From the NCBI RefSeq assembly GCF_008065115.1, contig NZ_CP042913.1:3693658-3757657 (forward strand): a stretch of 64,000 nt of DNA. Direction: 5' to 3'. The notes under the pieces were generated by a model. That model ran no database searches. It had not been told where the DNA came from and saw only the letters and a list, made by a program, of their open reading frames with translations. The translations under genes and the position numbers were made by a program. The DNA is from Bythopirellula goksoeyrii (GTDB taxonomy: Bacteria > Planctomycetota > Planctomycetia > Pirellulales > Lacipirellulaceae). This document shows, piece by piece, positions 18,817 through 28,909 of this stretch; position 1 is the first letter of the stretch; each line of letters opens with the position of its first letter.

Positions 18817-20163
18817 TCAGATTCGCAGCCAATGCTGGATACCTGCACGCTTTGTTTGCTGTTGGAAGCAGATGACGCCCAGCAGCATTAAGATCATGCT
18901 GCTTGGTTCTGGTACCGGAGTAAGCGTATCCACCAGACTCGATCCATACTGACGCTGCCACACGAGAAAATCACTGCCGTCCACGTTGCCATCCGAATTC
19001 GCATCCCCGATGTTAACTTTGGCTCCACCAGCAATACTGTATCCAGCCTGCCAGATGGTGAGGTCATGCGAGTCGACAGATTGATTCGCGTCGAAATCTG
19101 CTTCAAAGTCGGAAGCTACGACTAAGTCTTGGTTGGCGTTGATTGTCGAACCTGCTACAGGCCCCAGGCCCAAAAGGTGGAGCGCCAAGTTGCCGGTGTC
19201 CCCGTTGCGAATGGGCTGAGCACTTGCGGTATAGCTCGGTCGATTTGCTCCAGGATCGAGTCGGGAAAGTGGATTCAATGAATAGAGATCTGCCCCCGGT
19301 GCCACTCCTGCTCCCCAAACAAGTACGGGGATCGTGTAGTTTGCGGGATCCGTGGCAGTTCCATGCCCCGTACCCGTTCCACCATGATCAGCAGTGAGAA
19401 CAATGATTGTGTCGTCAATGAGGCTGGCATTGGTCTCGATCAGGTCAAACATATCTCCCATATAAGTATCCATCGTTTTCACGGAGTTGTTCCAGGACTC
19501 TGAATCCCAGCCCGCGCTATGCCCAACCCCATCGGGAAGCAGATAGTGAAGAAAAGAATAATTGATTCCAACCGTTGCCATATCGCTCAGAAAACTATTG
19601 TGCATGGATATGAAATTAGGTGTGATGAGGTGGATGTCGATCTTGTCACGGCCATTGTCCGCGCCTGTTGTGTCAGGAGCCCCAGTGGAAGCAGTGTAGC
19701 TCTGTGCGTAGATGGCAAACTTATCTTTCGACGCATAAAGAGCCGTGGATAGTCCGTTGTCGTGAACGATGTCGAACGTGCTGGAAATATAAGAAAGGTT
19801 TGGATTCCCCGAATTATGCAGCGTTGAAGTTGGAGAAAGTGATCCGTTATCCAGATATCCATGATGAGTTGTGTTCGGCACCCCATCAGGCTGCTCCACC
19901 GGGCGGCCGGTCAACATTGAAGTATGGTTCGGTAGCGTTTCCGTGTTGGAGTAGTCAGTTCGACCATTGAACGTTGTGGCTCCCTCGTCGACAAATCGCT
20001 TGAAATTTGGAAAGTCTTGTGGCGAAGAGTTGATGTAGGATTCGAGCAAGTCACCGCGTAGTCCATCAATACTAATGTGTATGACGTGAGAAACCGCAGC
20101 AAACGATGTCTCCACAGCGAGCAGGCAAAGACACAATTGCAATACCACAATAATGCTTCGCAT
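18817..20163 (-). CDS. Secreted alkaline-phosphatase-fold phosphodiesterase with dockerin-like module and PEP-CTERM tail
   Basis: 448 residues from ATG at 20163, chosen because it begins a compact signal peptide (MRSIIVVLQLC to TSFA); an upstream ATG at 20256 would add 31 residues. The catalytic domain has the alkaline-phosphatase/nucleotide pyrophosphatase layout: HISIDGLRGDLL (first metal Asp), TETLPNHTSMLTGR (nucleophile Thr or Ser), HYLLPDGVGHSAGWDSE (metal Asp and His) and VLTADHGGTGTGHG (metal Asp and His pair). It should hydrolyse phosphodiester or phosphonate-type bonds outside the cytoplasm; some relatives act on sulfate or phosphoglycans. Two dockerin-like segments (DFDANQSVDSHDLTIWQAGY, DANSDGNVDGSDFLVWQRQY) and a VPEPSS tail end the protein. 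Confidence 0.85.
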   Translation of the reverse strand: MRSIIVVLQLCLCLLAVETSFAAVSHVIHISIDGLRGDLLESYINSSPQDFPNFKRFVDEGATTFNGRTDYSNTETLPNHTSMLTGRPVEQPDGVPNTTHHGYLDNGSLSPTSTLHNSGNPNLSYISSTFDIVHDNGLSTALYASKDKFAIYAQSYTASTGAPDTTGADNGRDKIDIHLITPNFISMHNSFLSDMATVGINYSFLHYLLPDGVGHSAGWDSESWNNSVKTMDTYMGDMFDLIETNASLIDDTIIVLTADHGGTGTGHGTATDPANYTIPVLVWGAGVAPGADLYSLNPLSRLDPGANRPSYTASAQPIRNGDTGNLALHLLGLGPVAGSTINANQDLVVASDFEADFDANQSVDSHDLTIWQAGYSIAGGAKVNIGDANSDGNVDGSDFLVWQRQYGSSLVDTLTPVPEPSSMILMLLGVICFQQQTKRAGIQHWLRI

Positions 20164-20504
20164 AAATGAAAAAAATTTAATCACGAAATCCCTTGTGGAA
20201 TGCCAGTAGAAAAGAAACGTCGAGATGCCAATGCTTATAAAGGAGATGAAGCACACAGTACATAATAAATATTATCACATCTAATCACATTCTATGCACG
20301 TTTACTTTTTTTCGGACGGCCACAAATGACCGGACTGGCAAGAACGAGAATTCATTACGTTCGACCCTTGAACGTTTGGAAAAGAAGCATCTTGCAAGCT
20401 AAAGACCAATTAACGCAAACCGGCTTTCCTGCCGCCATTTCCTAGTGAGAATCGAGCAATTCACGATTATAAAGAAGGTATTAAGGAACAGTTCTTCTCG
20501 AATG

Positions 20505-20521
20505 CCGTCCCGTCGGGACGG
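20505..20521 (+). terminator. CCGTCCC-gtc-GGGACGG hairpin upstream of the CotH-like gene
   Basis: A perfect 7-bp stem with a 3-base loop followed by a pyrimidine run (tctcctttctctt). It is terminator-like on the plus strand although no plus-strand gene lies immediately before it, so it may act in the leader of the gene at 20579. The rest of the 415-bp gap from 20164 to 20578 shows only A/T-rich DNA suited to promoters for the two flanking genes. Confidence 0.45.
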
Positions 20522-20578
20522 TCTCCTTTCTCTTACTAAATCTTGCAACCGATCTACACCTTGAGAGTGCTCAATCGA

Positions 20579-23500
20579 ATGAATTACAATCGACAGACCA
20601 AAGGCAAATCCCTAAAGACCTGGTTACCTGGTATCTCCCGAAGTTCGAGATCAAGGAAGTCGACCGTCCGAGGTGGCTCATCGAATTCACTTAGATTCGA
20701 ACAGTTGGAAGAGCGTCTTGCTTTGACCGTTGTGATTAACGAGTTTCTCTCCGATAACGAAGATGGCCATAGGGACAACGCAGGTCATCGTCACGATTGG
20801 ATTGAACTAAAGAACACGGGCGTGGTTGCTGAAAATATCGCCGGATGGTATCTGACCGATGATTCTGGAGACCTTACCAAGTTCCAGATCCCCTCTGCCG
20901 GTGCACTTACCACGCTTGATCCGGGTGAAATCCTGTTAGTTTATGCTTCGGGTTCTAACGGCGAGGTTGGACTTGTTGGGGGCGAAATTCATACGAACTT
21001 TCAGCTCTCTCAGGAGCCCGGATTTCTGGCTTTGGTGCAGTCGAACGGCTCGACCATCGAAGATCAGTACAACTTCTACCCCCAACAGTTTGCTGACATA
21101 TCTTATGGGTTAGGTGTCGGAGTGGGCTCAACCACAACAGAGACATTGCTCGGAGGTGGAACCTCCTCAACTGGCGATGGGTCACCGGCCCAATTCAGGC
21201 GGTTTACCGGACCGAACGCGAGTATTGACGATCACTGGACCGAGATTGACTACGTGGCGACTGGTGGAGACGGTTGGTCGAACACGACTAACGGCCTCGG
21301 GTTTGGTTATGGCAGTCCATGGCAGGACAGCACTGTCTCTTTGGGTGGAGAAATTAGTGCTTATGTCCGTATGCCATTTTCGGTAGCGAACAAGGCAGAA
21401 CTTGCTTCGATGAATTTGGACCTGCGTGTCGACAACGGCTACATCCTGTTTCTCAATGGCAGGGAAGTACAACGCGAGCGGGTCACGACCGACTTGAAAA
21501 TCGGAAATGACTGGGAGTTGAATTCTCGTCAAAACATAAGCAATTCGACGATCACGGGTTCGCCAAGTGAGATCGATCTCACTGCGTGGCTCGATACGAT
21601 CGAGGAAGGCAACAATGTGTTGGCTATCTATGCAGCCAACCACACCAGTGATTCAGGAGATTTTCTAGTTCATGCCGAATTAACTGCTGAAAGAGCGAAC
21701 GGTGCTATCGCCGACACGTTTATGGTCACACCCACGCCGGGCTTGGAGAATGGAGCTGGTTATCTCGGCATCGTCGAAGACACCAATTTCTCACACGATC
21801 GTGGCTTTTACGATGCACCATTTCCGCTGACGATTTCCACGTTAGAACCTGGGACTACGATTCGCTACACAACGGATGGTACAAGACCCACCCTAACCAA
21901 CGGTATAACTTATACAACTCCGATCACAATCGATCCGGCAACTTTGAGCCACTCCGATGCGGGTGTTGTCATGGTGCGTGCAGCCGCATTCAAGACAGGC
22001 TACTTCGCAACGAATGTCGACACGCAGTCGTATATTTTCCTGGACGAAGTTTTGAACCAGGATGGCAGCGGACTACCCACATTTAGCGATTGGGGACATT
22101 CCAGTGATCCCGACTGGGAAATCGATCAGAGCATAGTTTCTGCCGTTGGTGCGGATAACCTCAAGGAAGATCTGAAATCCATTCCGACAATGTCTCTTGT
22201 CATGGACTGGGAAGAGTTGTTTGGCAACGGAACAAGCAGCGATGGCCACGGCATATATACACAGACCGATGGTTGGCGGGATCGCAGTGATGAGCGATTT
22301 GCGTCTCTCGAGTATTTCACCGAGGGACTGACTGAAGAATTTCAGATCGATGCAGTCGTCGAAATCCAGGGCCATTCGAGCGCCAACCGCTGGAATGAAG
22401 ACAAGCTGTCTTTCCAGGTGAAATTCAAACAACCCTACGATACGCGATTGCAATCGGAAACGTTGTTCGGCAATTCAGCCGTCGATGGACAGAATGCAGC
22501 CACGGCGTTCGACACCTTGATTCTCGATGCCCAGCATAATTACTCGTTTACGCACGCCAATACGTCCGTTCAGAGTCGGTATGCCACCATCATTCATGAT
22601 CAGGTGGTTGCCGATCTCTCCAACCTCGCGGGGAGTGAAGCCCCGCATGGCCGATGGGTGCATCTTTATATCAATGGGATGTACTGGGGAATCTACAATG
22701 CCCACGAACGCCCGGACGATTCCTTTGCCGAGGAATACTATGGTGGAGATAAAGACGATTATCTGGTGGTCAAGGGCTTTGATGGCATCAACATGAGCCA
22801 TGGCGGGACTCACGAAAAGTTTCTCCAAGTCGACGGCGGTTTAACTGCAGAAAATGCGTACCGCGATCTGTTGAATACCGTTGGAGGCAACATGTCGAAC
22901 CTTGCCGAGTATCAACAAGTCGAAAACATTCTCGACATTGACTCGTTCATCGATTATATGGTCGTGTTGTATTATGCAGGCAACTATGATTGGGGAGAGA
23001 ACAATTGGTTTGCCTCATTTGACAGCGTCGCTCCCAGCGGACAATGGCATTTCCACTCCTGGGACCAAGAACACGCGTTTCCAAATAATCAAAACGCGGG
23101 CGCTGGTGACAGTCGCAATCAAGACTACGATCACACCTTGCAGGTCGCTGGAGATTTTGGTGAACACCAATACGGTCCGACCGGCATTCATCACATGTTG
23201 ATGAGCAGCCAGGAATATCGTTTGCGATTCTCTGATCGCGTCGAAGAACTCATGCAAAACGATGGCGTGTTGACACCTGCCCGCGCACAGAGTGTTTGGC
23301 AAGCTCGGGTGGACGAACTCTCCGACGCCATTAATGGTGAGGCGGCGCGATGGGGAGACAACCGAAGCCCAGACAAAGACGGAGACACTTGGGCTACCAA
23401 TGTGCAATACACGAGCGATCACTTCTTCTTTGCCAATGGTTCCTATCAAAGCCGCACTGACGAGATGATCGACATCTTCAACAACACCAGCGGATCGGGC

Positions 23501-24838
23501 GTTGGCAAGACCGATTGGCTAGTAAATTTGGAATCGCCAGATTTCAATCAATTCGGCGGCACTGTTACGACGCCGTTCAATCTCACGATGACCAACCCCA
23601 ACGGCGGTGGCACGATTTACTACACCTTGGATGGAACAGACCCTCGCACGGCAGGTGGGGGTATCAGCGCTTCCGCCTTGGTTTACTCGGGTACAGTCAG
23701 CTTGACGGATTCGACACAGGTGAGAGCACGTGTACGTGACACGTCCCAGTCGGGTACGGCAAATGATTGGAGTGCCGAGGTCAATAAGACCTTCAACAAA
23801 GATGAGCCGTTGACACTACGGATTGTCGAACTCATGTACAATCCTGCCACCGCCGGCGATCTGGAATACATCGAGTTACTGAATACCGGTGCCTCAATCA
23901 TTGATCTCACTGGAGTTCAGCTCGCTGACTTTTCTTCTGGCGGATACACGTTTGCAGGAGGTACCCTGGCGGCCGGTGAGCGAATTGTCGTTGCCCAGGA
24001 CGTGGCCGCTTTCCAGAGCCAGTATCCTCTGGTAACCAATGTCGAGGCGAGCCCATTCTCTGGTAGTTTGAGTAATAGCGGCGAGACCGTAACCCTGAAG
24101 GATTCTTTTGGCGTCGTGATCCAATCCTTCGCCTATAGCGACGATGGCCTGGCAGGTTGGCCGACCACGCCCGACGGCGGGGGACGGTCCTTGGAGTACG
24201 TCGGTCCACTCAATGCGGGCGAGAACCCACTCGACGGCGCACCTGGGGATCCTTTTGAGGTAGCCAGCAACTGGCAAGCCAGTGCCCAAAATGGTGGTTC
24301 CCCAGGCGTGGACGGCAACACTGTCGAAGATGCAGACTTCGACGACGACACTTCAGTTTCTGGATCAGATTTCTTAGTTTGGCAGCGAAACATTGGAAGA
24401 ACCTCTGGAGTAAGCAACTCCACTGGCGACGCCAATGGAGACAGCCAAGTTAACGGTACAGATCTTACCATCTGGCAGGCTCAGTATGGTTCGACGGTTC
24501 CTGTTGCCTTGACTACGACCAGTAGCTTGGTCGCTGAAAGCGAGACATCGCAGCTGCAACCTATAACGGCTAGTTCACAACTAACTGGCGTGACTGGTTT
24601 GTATTATTCCTCAGGAACGAGTAACTCAGCTGACAAGGACGCCATTTTCGCAGATGAGACTATCGAGCTTCTATTTGTTGACTCTGCAATCGAACTTCCT
24701 GGACAAGTTGCTGGGAGTGAACAGTCTGCTCACGACGAAGCCCTTTCGATATTCGGAACCCAAGATTCAGATCAAGATCCAGCGGAAGAAGAAGTTCTTA
24801 CTCTACTTGCGGAGCATGCAATTGGATTCGCAGGATAG
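20579..24838 (+). CDS. Giant surface protein: lamin-tail domains, CotH-like kinase domain, chitobiase-C-like domains, dockerin-like module
   Basis: 1419 residues from ATG at 20579; a TTG at 20543 would add 12. Residues about 35-55 carry LRFEQLEERLALT, the planctomycete LEPR-XLL-type N-terminal motif of very large exported proteins. Then come a lamin-tail domain (about 52-160, VVINEFLSDNED, DWIELKNTG), a galactose-binding-like sandwich (about 215-375), a chitobiase-C-like unit (about 410-500, IRYTTDGTRPT), a CotH-like domain (about 530-960; LYINGMYWGIYNAHERPDD near 695 and SWDQEHAF near 825), a second chitobiase-C-like unit (IYYTLDGTDPR), a second lamin-tail domain (LRIVELMYNP, about 1080-1190) and a dockerin-like pair (about 1255-1310). 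CotH of Bacillus is a kinase of spore-coat protein; the role here is unknown. No PEP-CTERM tail is visible. Confidence 0.85.
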   Translation: MNYNRQTKGKSLKTWLPGISRSSRSRKSTVRGGSSNSLRFEQLEERLALTVVINEFLSDNEDGHRDNAGHRHDWIELKNTGVVAENIAGWYLTDDSGDLTKFQIPSAGALTTLDPGEILLVYASGSNGEVGLVGGEIHTNFQLSQEPGFLALVQSNGSTIEDQYNFYPQQFADISYGLGVGVGSTTTETLLGGGTSSTGDGSPAQFRRFTGPNASIDDHWTEIDYVATGGDGWSNTTNGLGFGYGSPWQDSTVSLGGEISAYVRMPFSVANKAELASMNLDLRVDNGYILFLNGREVQRERVTTDLKIGNDWELNSRQNISNSTITGSPSEIDLTAWLDTIEEGNNVLAIYAANHTSDSGDFLVHAELTAERANGAIADTFMVTPTPGLENGAGYLGIVEDTNFSHDRGFYDAPFPLTISTLEPGTTIRYTTDGTRPTLTNGITYTTPITIDPATLSHSDAGVVMVRAAAFKTGYFATNVDTQSYIFLDEVLNQDGSGLPTFSDWGHSSDPDWEIDQSIVSAVGADNLKEDLKSIPTMSLVMDWEELFGNGTSSDGHGIYTQTDGWRDRSDERFASLEYFTEGLTEEFQIDAVVEIQGHSSANRWNEDKLSFQVKFKQPYDTRLQSETLFGNSAVDGQNAATAFDTLILDAQHNYSFTHANTSVQSRYATIIHDQVVADLSNLAGSEAPHGRWVHLYINGMYWGIYNAHERPDDSFAEEYYGGDKDDYLVVKGFDGINMSHGGTHEKFLQVDGGLTAENAYRDLLNTVGGNMSNLAEYQQVENILDIDSFIDYMVVLYYAGNYDWGENNWFASFDSVAPSGQWHFHSWDQEHAFPNNQNAGAGDSRNQDYDHTLQVAGDFGEHQYGPTGIHHMLMSSQEYRLRFSDRVEELMQNDGVLTPARAQSVWQARVDELSDAINGEAARWGDNRSPDKDGDTWATNVQYTSDHFFFANGSYQSRTDEMIDIFNNTSGSGVGKTDWLVNLESPDFNQFGGTVTTPFNLTMTNPNGGGTIYYTLDGTDPRTAGGGISASALVYSGTVSLTDSTQVRARVRDTSQSGTANDWSAEVNKTFNKDEPLTLRIVELMYNPATAGDLEYIELLNTGASIIDLTGVQLADFSSGGYTFAGGTLAAGERIVVAQDVAAFQSQYPLVTNVEASPFSGSLSNSGETVTLKDSFGVVIQSFAYSDDGLAGWPTTPDGGGRSLEYVGPLNAGENPLDGAPGDPFEVASNWQASAQNGGSPGVDGNTVEDADFDDDTSVSGSDFLVWQRNIGRTSGVSNSTGDANGDSQVNGTDLTIWQAQYGSTVPVALTTTSSLVAESETSQLQPITASSQLTGVTGLYYSSGTSNSADKDAIFADETIELLFVDSAIELPGQVAGSEQSAHDEALSIFGTQDSDQDPAEEEVLTLLAEHAIGFAG

Positions 24839-25227
24839 TTATATTCCTCAAACGAATATTGCATATAGATAGGCTCGATACACAGCACTTGCTATCTCAG
24901 TGCAAGCACTCTCCTTAGTCACCTGTAAATTAGCTGAGGTTGGCTATTTCACCAGCCAGAGAAAGCTGACGACCAGTCCAGCAACAGCGATCCAGCCGGT
25001 GGTACCTCACTGATTTATCAACCATTGGAGATTCTGATAGGTTGGCTGAAAGTGAATTGTTCGAAAGTACTCAGTAGTCTAATGTATCACAGAAGTGAGA
25101 TTCTTACTCAATTGCCAATCCCCACAACACAAGAAGAAGTCTGCTGGGGATTGTCGCATCCATGAGATTCATCAACGAGCATTGTGTAGTATCATCTGAG
25201 TTGCTGGTGGAATTCTAGTAGGCAATC
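24839..25227. other. Intergenic region, no gene seen
   Basis: 389 bp between the CotH-like gene and the GH28 gene. I see no coding frame with a plausible start, no strong hairpin and no repeat. It presumably contains the promoter of the GH28 gene. Confidence 0.4.
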
Positions 25228-26898
25228 TTGCAAACAAACGGGTACTGTCCGCAAGAGCGGGCATTGCTGATTTCACAGAAAGTGCATTTGATCGTGAGTC
25301 GGACTTATCTAGTTTTGTTGACCTCCTGTTTGTTCACTATGTCGCAAGCCTATGCGGCAGAATTTCCAATGCCAACACTCGATACTGTAGGGCCGCAAGC
25401 CATGTTGGCTGAGGTCGCCACGCTTGATCCGCCGTTTGAAATGACTCAGCCTGCCCGACCAAGTTTTCCAAACCACTCAGTCGACATCCGTCATGAAGGC
25501 GCCCATCCTGGCTTGAACGAGCCCGTCACTAAGATCATCCAGAAATGCATCGACCAAGTCTCGCAAGCGGGAGGCGGCACCGTGGTTGTTCCCACGGGGC
25601 GGTGGCTCACCGGAAGGATCCAATTGAAGTCAGGCGTCGAATTGCATTTGGCCGAAGGGGCGGAGCTTCATTTTTCTGGCCGCATTGAAGACTACCTCCC
25701 TGTGGTTTTCTCTCGTTACGAAGGAGTAGAGATCATGGGGCTTGGAGGCCTGATCTATGCCCATCAAGAGAAGAACATCGCAGTTACGGGGATAGGCATT
25801 CTTGTGGGGCCAAAAACAGGGCCAGTACGTGAAGCACGCCCAGGGCTCTCTGACAAAGTGGTAGACCCACACCTGAGAGTCGCAGAGCGAATTCTTGACG
25901 GTCGTGAGGGACGACACTACTTTCGACCCTATTTCATCAATCTAATCGAATGCCAGGATGTCTTGATTGAGGGTGTCACGCTTCGAAATGGTCCGATGTG
26001 GAACATTGTGCCGATTTACTGTGAGCGAGTGATAGTCCGTGGTGTAACCATTGATAGCCGTAGTGTCGTGAACGGCGATGGTGTGAATATCGAATCAAGT
26101 CGCGACGTGCTGGTTGAATACTGTCGTGTCACTACGGGTGATGATTGCTTCGCCCTGAAATCGGGTCGAAACTTGGATGGCCTACGTACGGGACGCGCGG
26201 TAGAGAACGTCGTATTCCGACACAATCACGCCCTCGGTGGGTTTGGCGGAATCACTTGCGGGAGCGAAACTGCAGGGGGAATACGCAATATCCATGTTCA
26301 CGATTGCCTCTTCGAGAATGTCCGCCATGCGGTTTATTTCAAAACACGCCGACCTCGAGGTGGAGGAGGAGAAAACTTCCTGGCCGAGCGAATCGCCTTC
26401 TCTGCCTACAACCATGCGATCTTCTTCGACATGCTGGGAGCAACCATGTATGTGGGCGAACTTGCCAACCGCCTGCCGATACGGCCTATTACAGACCTAA
26501 CTCCCTATTATCGCAATATTACGCTGCGCCGCTTCCAGGGTGAGTGCAAAGGAGACGCACTCAAAGTCAAGGGGATCCCCGAGAGTCCTGCCTCCGACAT
26601 CACCCTGGATCAATGCGACATCCGCAGCAACGGACTGATCCATCTCGCCGATGTGGAAGATGTCGAGATTCAAGATTCACAGTTTCACGCGGCTGAGCCG
26701 GAGATTCTGCTGCTTGACGCAAACGGCGTCCACTTCAAGCGAGTGAACTTTGAAACTGCCCGATCACGCCTGGTGGTAACAGCCAGCGGCAACAAGACAA
26801 AGAGTGTTACCTTTGAACAATGCGATCCCCAATTGGACCGAATGGAGATCCAGACTAGCGATGGCACCGAGGGCGATGATCTGCAAGAGTTACGTTAG
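25228..26898 (+). CDS. Secreted GH28 polygalacturonase-family protein with altered active-site motif
   Basis: 556 residues from TTG at 25228; a GTG at 25294 would give a tighter signal peptide (VSRTYLVLLTSCLFTMSQAYAA), so the true start is uncertain. The N-terminal part (HPGLNEPVTKIIQKCIDQVSQAGGGTVVVPTGRW) and beta-helix are typical of GH28, which hydrolyses galacturonan by inversion. The motif set reads NGDGVNIES, TGDDCFALKSGRN and then GGFGGITCGSETAGG (about 337-351), followed by AVYFKTRRPRGGGG. Where the family normally has Gly-His-Gly, this protein has Gly-Phe-Gly, so the catalytic-site histidine seems replaced. Both Asp of the DD pair and the first Asp remain. It could be a specialised exo-enzyme or rhamnogalacturonan-type hydrolase, or impaired. 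It fits the pectin theme of the locus. Confidence 0.88.
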   Translation: MQTNGYCPQERALLISQKVHLIVSRTYLVLLTSCLFTMSQAYAAEFPMPTLDTVGPQAMLAEVATLDPPFEMTQPARPSFPNHSVDIRHEGAHPGLNEPVTKIIQKCIDQVSQAGGGTVVVPTGRWLTGRIQLKSGVELHLAEGAELHFSGRIEDYLPVVFSRYEGVEIMGLGGLIYAHQEKNIAVTGIGILVGPKTGPVREARPGLSDKVVDPHLRVAERILDGREGRHYFRPYFINLIECQDVLIEGVTLRNGPMWNIVPIYCERVIVRGVTIDSRSVVNGDGVNIESSRDVLVEYCRVTTGDDCFALKSGRNLDGLRTGRAVENVVFRHNHALGGFGGITCGSETAGGIRNIHVHDCLFENVRHAVYFKTRRPRGGGGENFLAERIAFSAYNHAIFFDMLGATMYVGELANRLPIRPITDLTPYYRNITLRRFQGECKGDALKVKGIPESPASDITLDQCDIRSNGLIHLADVEDVEIQDSQFHAAEPEILLLDANGVHFKRVNFETARSRLVVTASGNKTKSVTFEQCDPQLDRMEIQTSDGTEGDDLQELR

Positions 26899-26971
26899 CC
26901 AGATTATGGAAGGAGAGGTCACCTACTCTTCAATACATACGAGAAAAGGGTGGCAATTGAATTAGCAATTC

Positions 26972-27604
26972 TCAACGACGACGGCTCTTCTTCCCAAGAT
27001 GGATTTCGATGAGCTGGTATTCCTCGCTAGGCCGGTCCGGGCAAAATTCAACGCCGACCTGTGTTTGCTCGTTGTACTTTTTGGGGATTCTTTCCTTGCC
27101 ACCAACTTCTTTGGAAACTTTGATACGGTAATAACCCATATTCATGCCGGGGAGTTCACGAGAGATCTGAGGAGTACATTTCCCATGCTCGTTTGTGCTT
27201 ACTGTCTTTGGTTCAATCCATTCAGATAAGAATGATTCAGGCTCAATAATAATAGTGGCGCCCGGTACGAGCCGCCCATTGAATTGCACTTCCAATTCCG
27301 GACCCACTAGCCTTAAAATTGAATCGTTCCAACTCTTGATGCGACTTGCCAGCTCTTCTTGGCTCACTTGACCGTCACCATTCGTGTCCGCTCGTGACTT
27401 TCCCTCAGCCAGTCCCGGTGCACCTTGCAATTCAGCGTCATTCAGCAAACCGTCCGAGTTCTTGTCGAGCAACTCAAAGGCTTTCGCCGAAGCTATCCCA
27501 GGATCGATGCCAGGCTTATTACTTGCTCCCGACCCACCACAAGAAAGCAATGGTGCCAACAAAGTAATCACCACTAATTGTCGATTACAAATTAGAGCTG
27601 ACAA
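26972..27604 (-). CDS. Lipoprotein with EF-hand pair and carboxypeptidase-regulatory-like domain
   Basis: 210 residues. The N-terminus is a lipoprotein signal (lipobox LLSC near residues 19-22), so it should be lipid-anchored outside the cytoplasm. Residues about 42-90 contain two calcium loops, DKNSDGLLNDAEL and DTNGDGQVSQEEL. The C-terminal half (about 100-205) is a small beta-sandwich (VQFNGRLVPGATIIIEPE) like the regulatory domain found in many planctomycete lipoproteins that pair with DUF1559 proteins. It lies 78 bp downstream of the DUF1559 gene on the same strand, the usual arrangement, and the two may be co-transcribed. Specific function unknown. Confidence 0.78.
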   Translation of the reverse strand: MSALICNRQLVVITLLAPLLSCGGSGASNKPGIDPGIASAKAFELLDKNSDGLLNDAELQGAPGLAEGKSRADTNGDGQVSQEELASRIKSWNDSILRLVGPELEVQFNGRLVPGATIIIEPESFLSEWIEPKTVSTNEHGKCTPQISRELPGMNMGYYRIKVSKEVGGKERIPKKYNEQTQVGVEFCPDRPSEEYQLIEIHLGKKSRRR

Positions 27605-27682
27605 GGGGGTAATCCAATGCGCAAGAAGTATAGATCCAATCCAACGAATAATGTTACGAGTTATCCAGTCAACGAATCGAGA

Positions 27683-28708
27683 TCAATTGACCTTGCCGTC
27701 GTCTCGTGCGGACAAGTTTCCCCACGTCTCCTCATCAATATCGTATGCTATAGCATGGACCGATCCGTCCACGTAAGCAACATTCACCGTCGCAGGGTGG
27801 GCGCTCCCCATCAATTTATGCCCCAGCTCAACATCATTATCTCGGGTTGGCATAGCACTCCCACTGGGAAACCGGACCGTGTCCCAATCGTAGCCTTCCC
27901 ACATGGAGTTGTTATCGCCGGGGTTATCGCTCCCTGTTGGGTTTTCATTGCCTACGACAACCTCTTCGTAATGGCGAGGATGCGCGAATTTCTCACCTGC
28001 CATGATCGTATTCGCCGTCCCATCAGTGATCTCCCTCATCCTCGCGCCCGTCCGCAAAGTCACAATACCTCTAAAAGTATTATTGATTGAAGCGTCATCA
28101 GTTTTCCAATCACAAGCGGGATACTTATTTCTGCAGTCATTGAATTCAGGACTAGGCGCCGGTCCAGGCTCAGTAGCTACACTAGCTGGCCCGCCAGAAG
28201 CAGCGTAATCGGTTTTAGCATCTACTTCAGGCATATCAGCATTGAATGACAACTCTACTGCAGGAAGTGGCTTCGCAGCCCTCCTGCTTGCGCAATTGAA
28301 TAGAGGGACTACGACAGATCGTTGTTGGGCAAGTGCAGCTTTCAAGGCAGTCCCAGTGAGACCAGCGCCAAGCAAGTTCACATTACCTTGCTCCAGGAGA
28401 GGGGCAACCTGGTAGATCCAACCGCCCGGCTGACTTGGGCCGACACCTCGATCAGGAACTCCCATCCACCGGAAACCCCAACCACCCGCGGGGAACTCTT
28501 TGTGAGTACTCTCGTAGTTCAACATACCGATGGCGATCTGCCGAAGACTGTTTTTGCATTGGGCGTTGCGAGCTGCCTCGCGGGCTGCTTGAATCGCGGG
28601 CAACAACAAGGCCACCAAGACACCGATGATTGCAATCACTACCAACAGCTCCACCAAAGTGAAACCTCGGAGTGTCCGGATTGAGGTACGACGCATAGAC
28701 ATGCCCAT
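27683..28708 (-). CDS. DUF1559 pilin-like protein
   Basis: 341 residues from ATG at 28708, supported by GGGAGAG seven bases upstream; a longer frame to 28771 lacks this. [34 protein letters not shown] (about residues 12-45, overlapping the N-methylation motif) is the class III/type II pseudopilin start, with cleavage expected before Phe. The remainder is the DUF1559 globular domain, ending with the [27 protein letters not shown] stretch that typifies the family. These proteins are massively multiplied in planctomycetes and are thought to be exported pseudopilin-like proteins; the job is not known. The next gene downstream is a regulatory-domain lipoprotein, as is common for this family. Confidence 0.9.
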   Translation of the reverse strand: MGMSMRRTSIRTLRGFTLVELLVVIAIIGVLVALLLPAIQAAREAARNAQCKNSLRQIAIGMLNYESTHKEFPAGGWGFRWMGVPDRGVGPSQPGGWIYQVAPLLEQGNVNLLGAGLTGTALKAALAQQRSVVVPLFNCASRRAAKPLPAVELSFNADMPEVDAKTDYAASGGPASVATEPGPAPSPEFNDCRNKYPACDWKTDDASINNTFRGIVTLRTGARMREITDGTANTIMAGEKFAHPRHYEEVVVGNENPTGSDNPGDNNSMWEGYDWDTVRFPSGSAMPTRDNDVELGHKLMGSAHPATVNVAYVDGSVHAIAYDIDEETWGNLSARDDGKVN

Positions 28709-28909
28709 GTGAATACTCTCCCATGAAAAGAGAAAACAAAAAGTGAGAAGGCTCTTGCACCCGCCTTTCAATCATCGTACAAGACTAGAACATTGCATCC
28801 CAGTGTCGGTTTTTGCAATAAAGACACCAAATGACGCAATCTCTGTGGATATCTTATCTCTTCAAACAGAATAAATCAAACTCAAAGCGTTTTAAGTGGC
28901 GAATGACCG

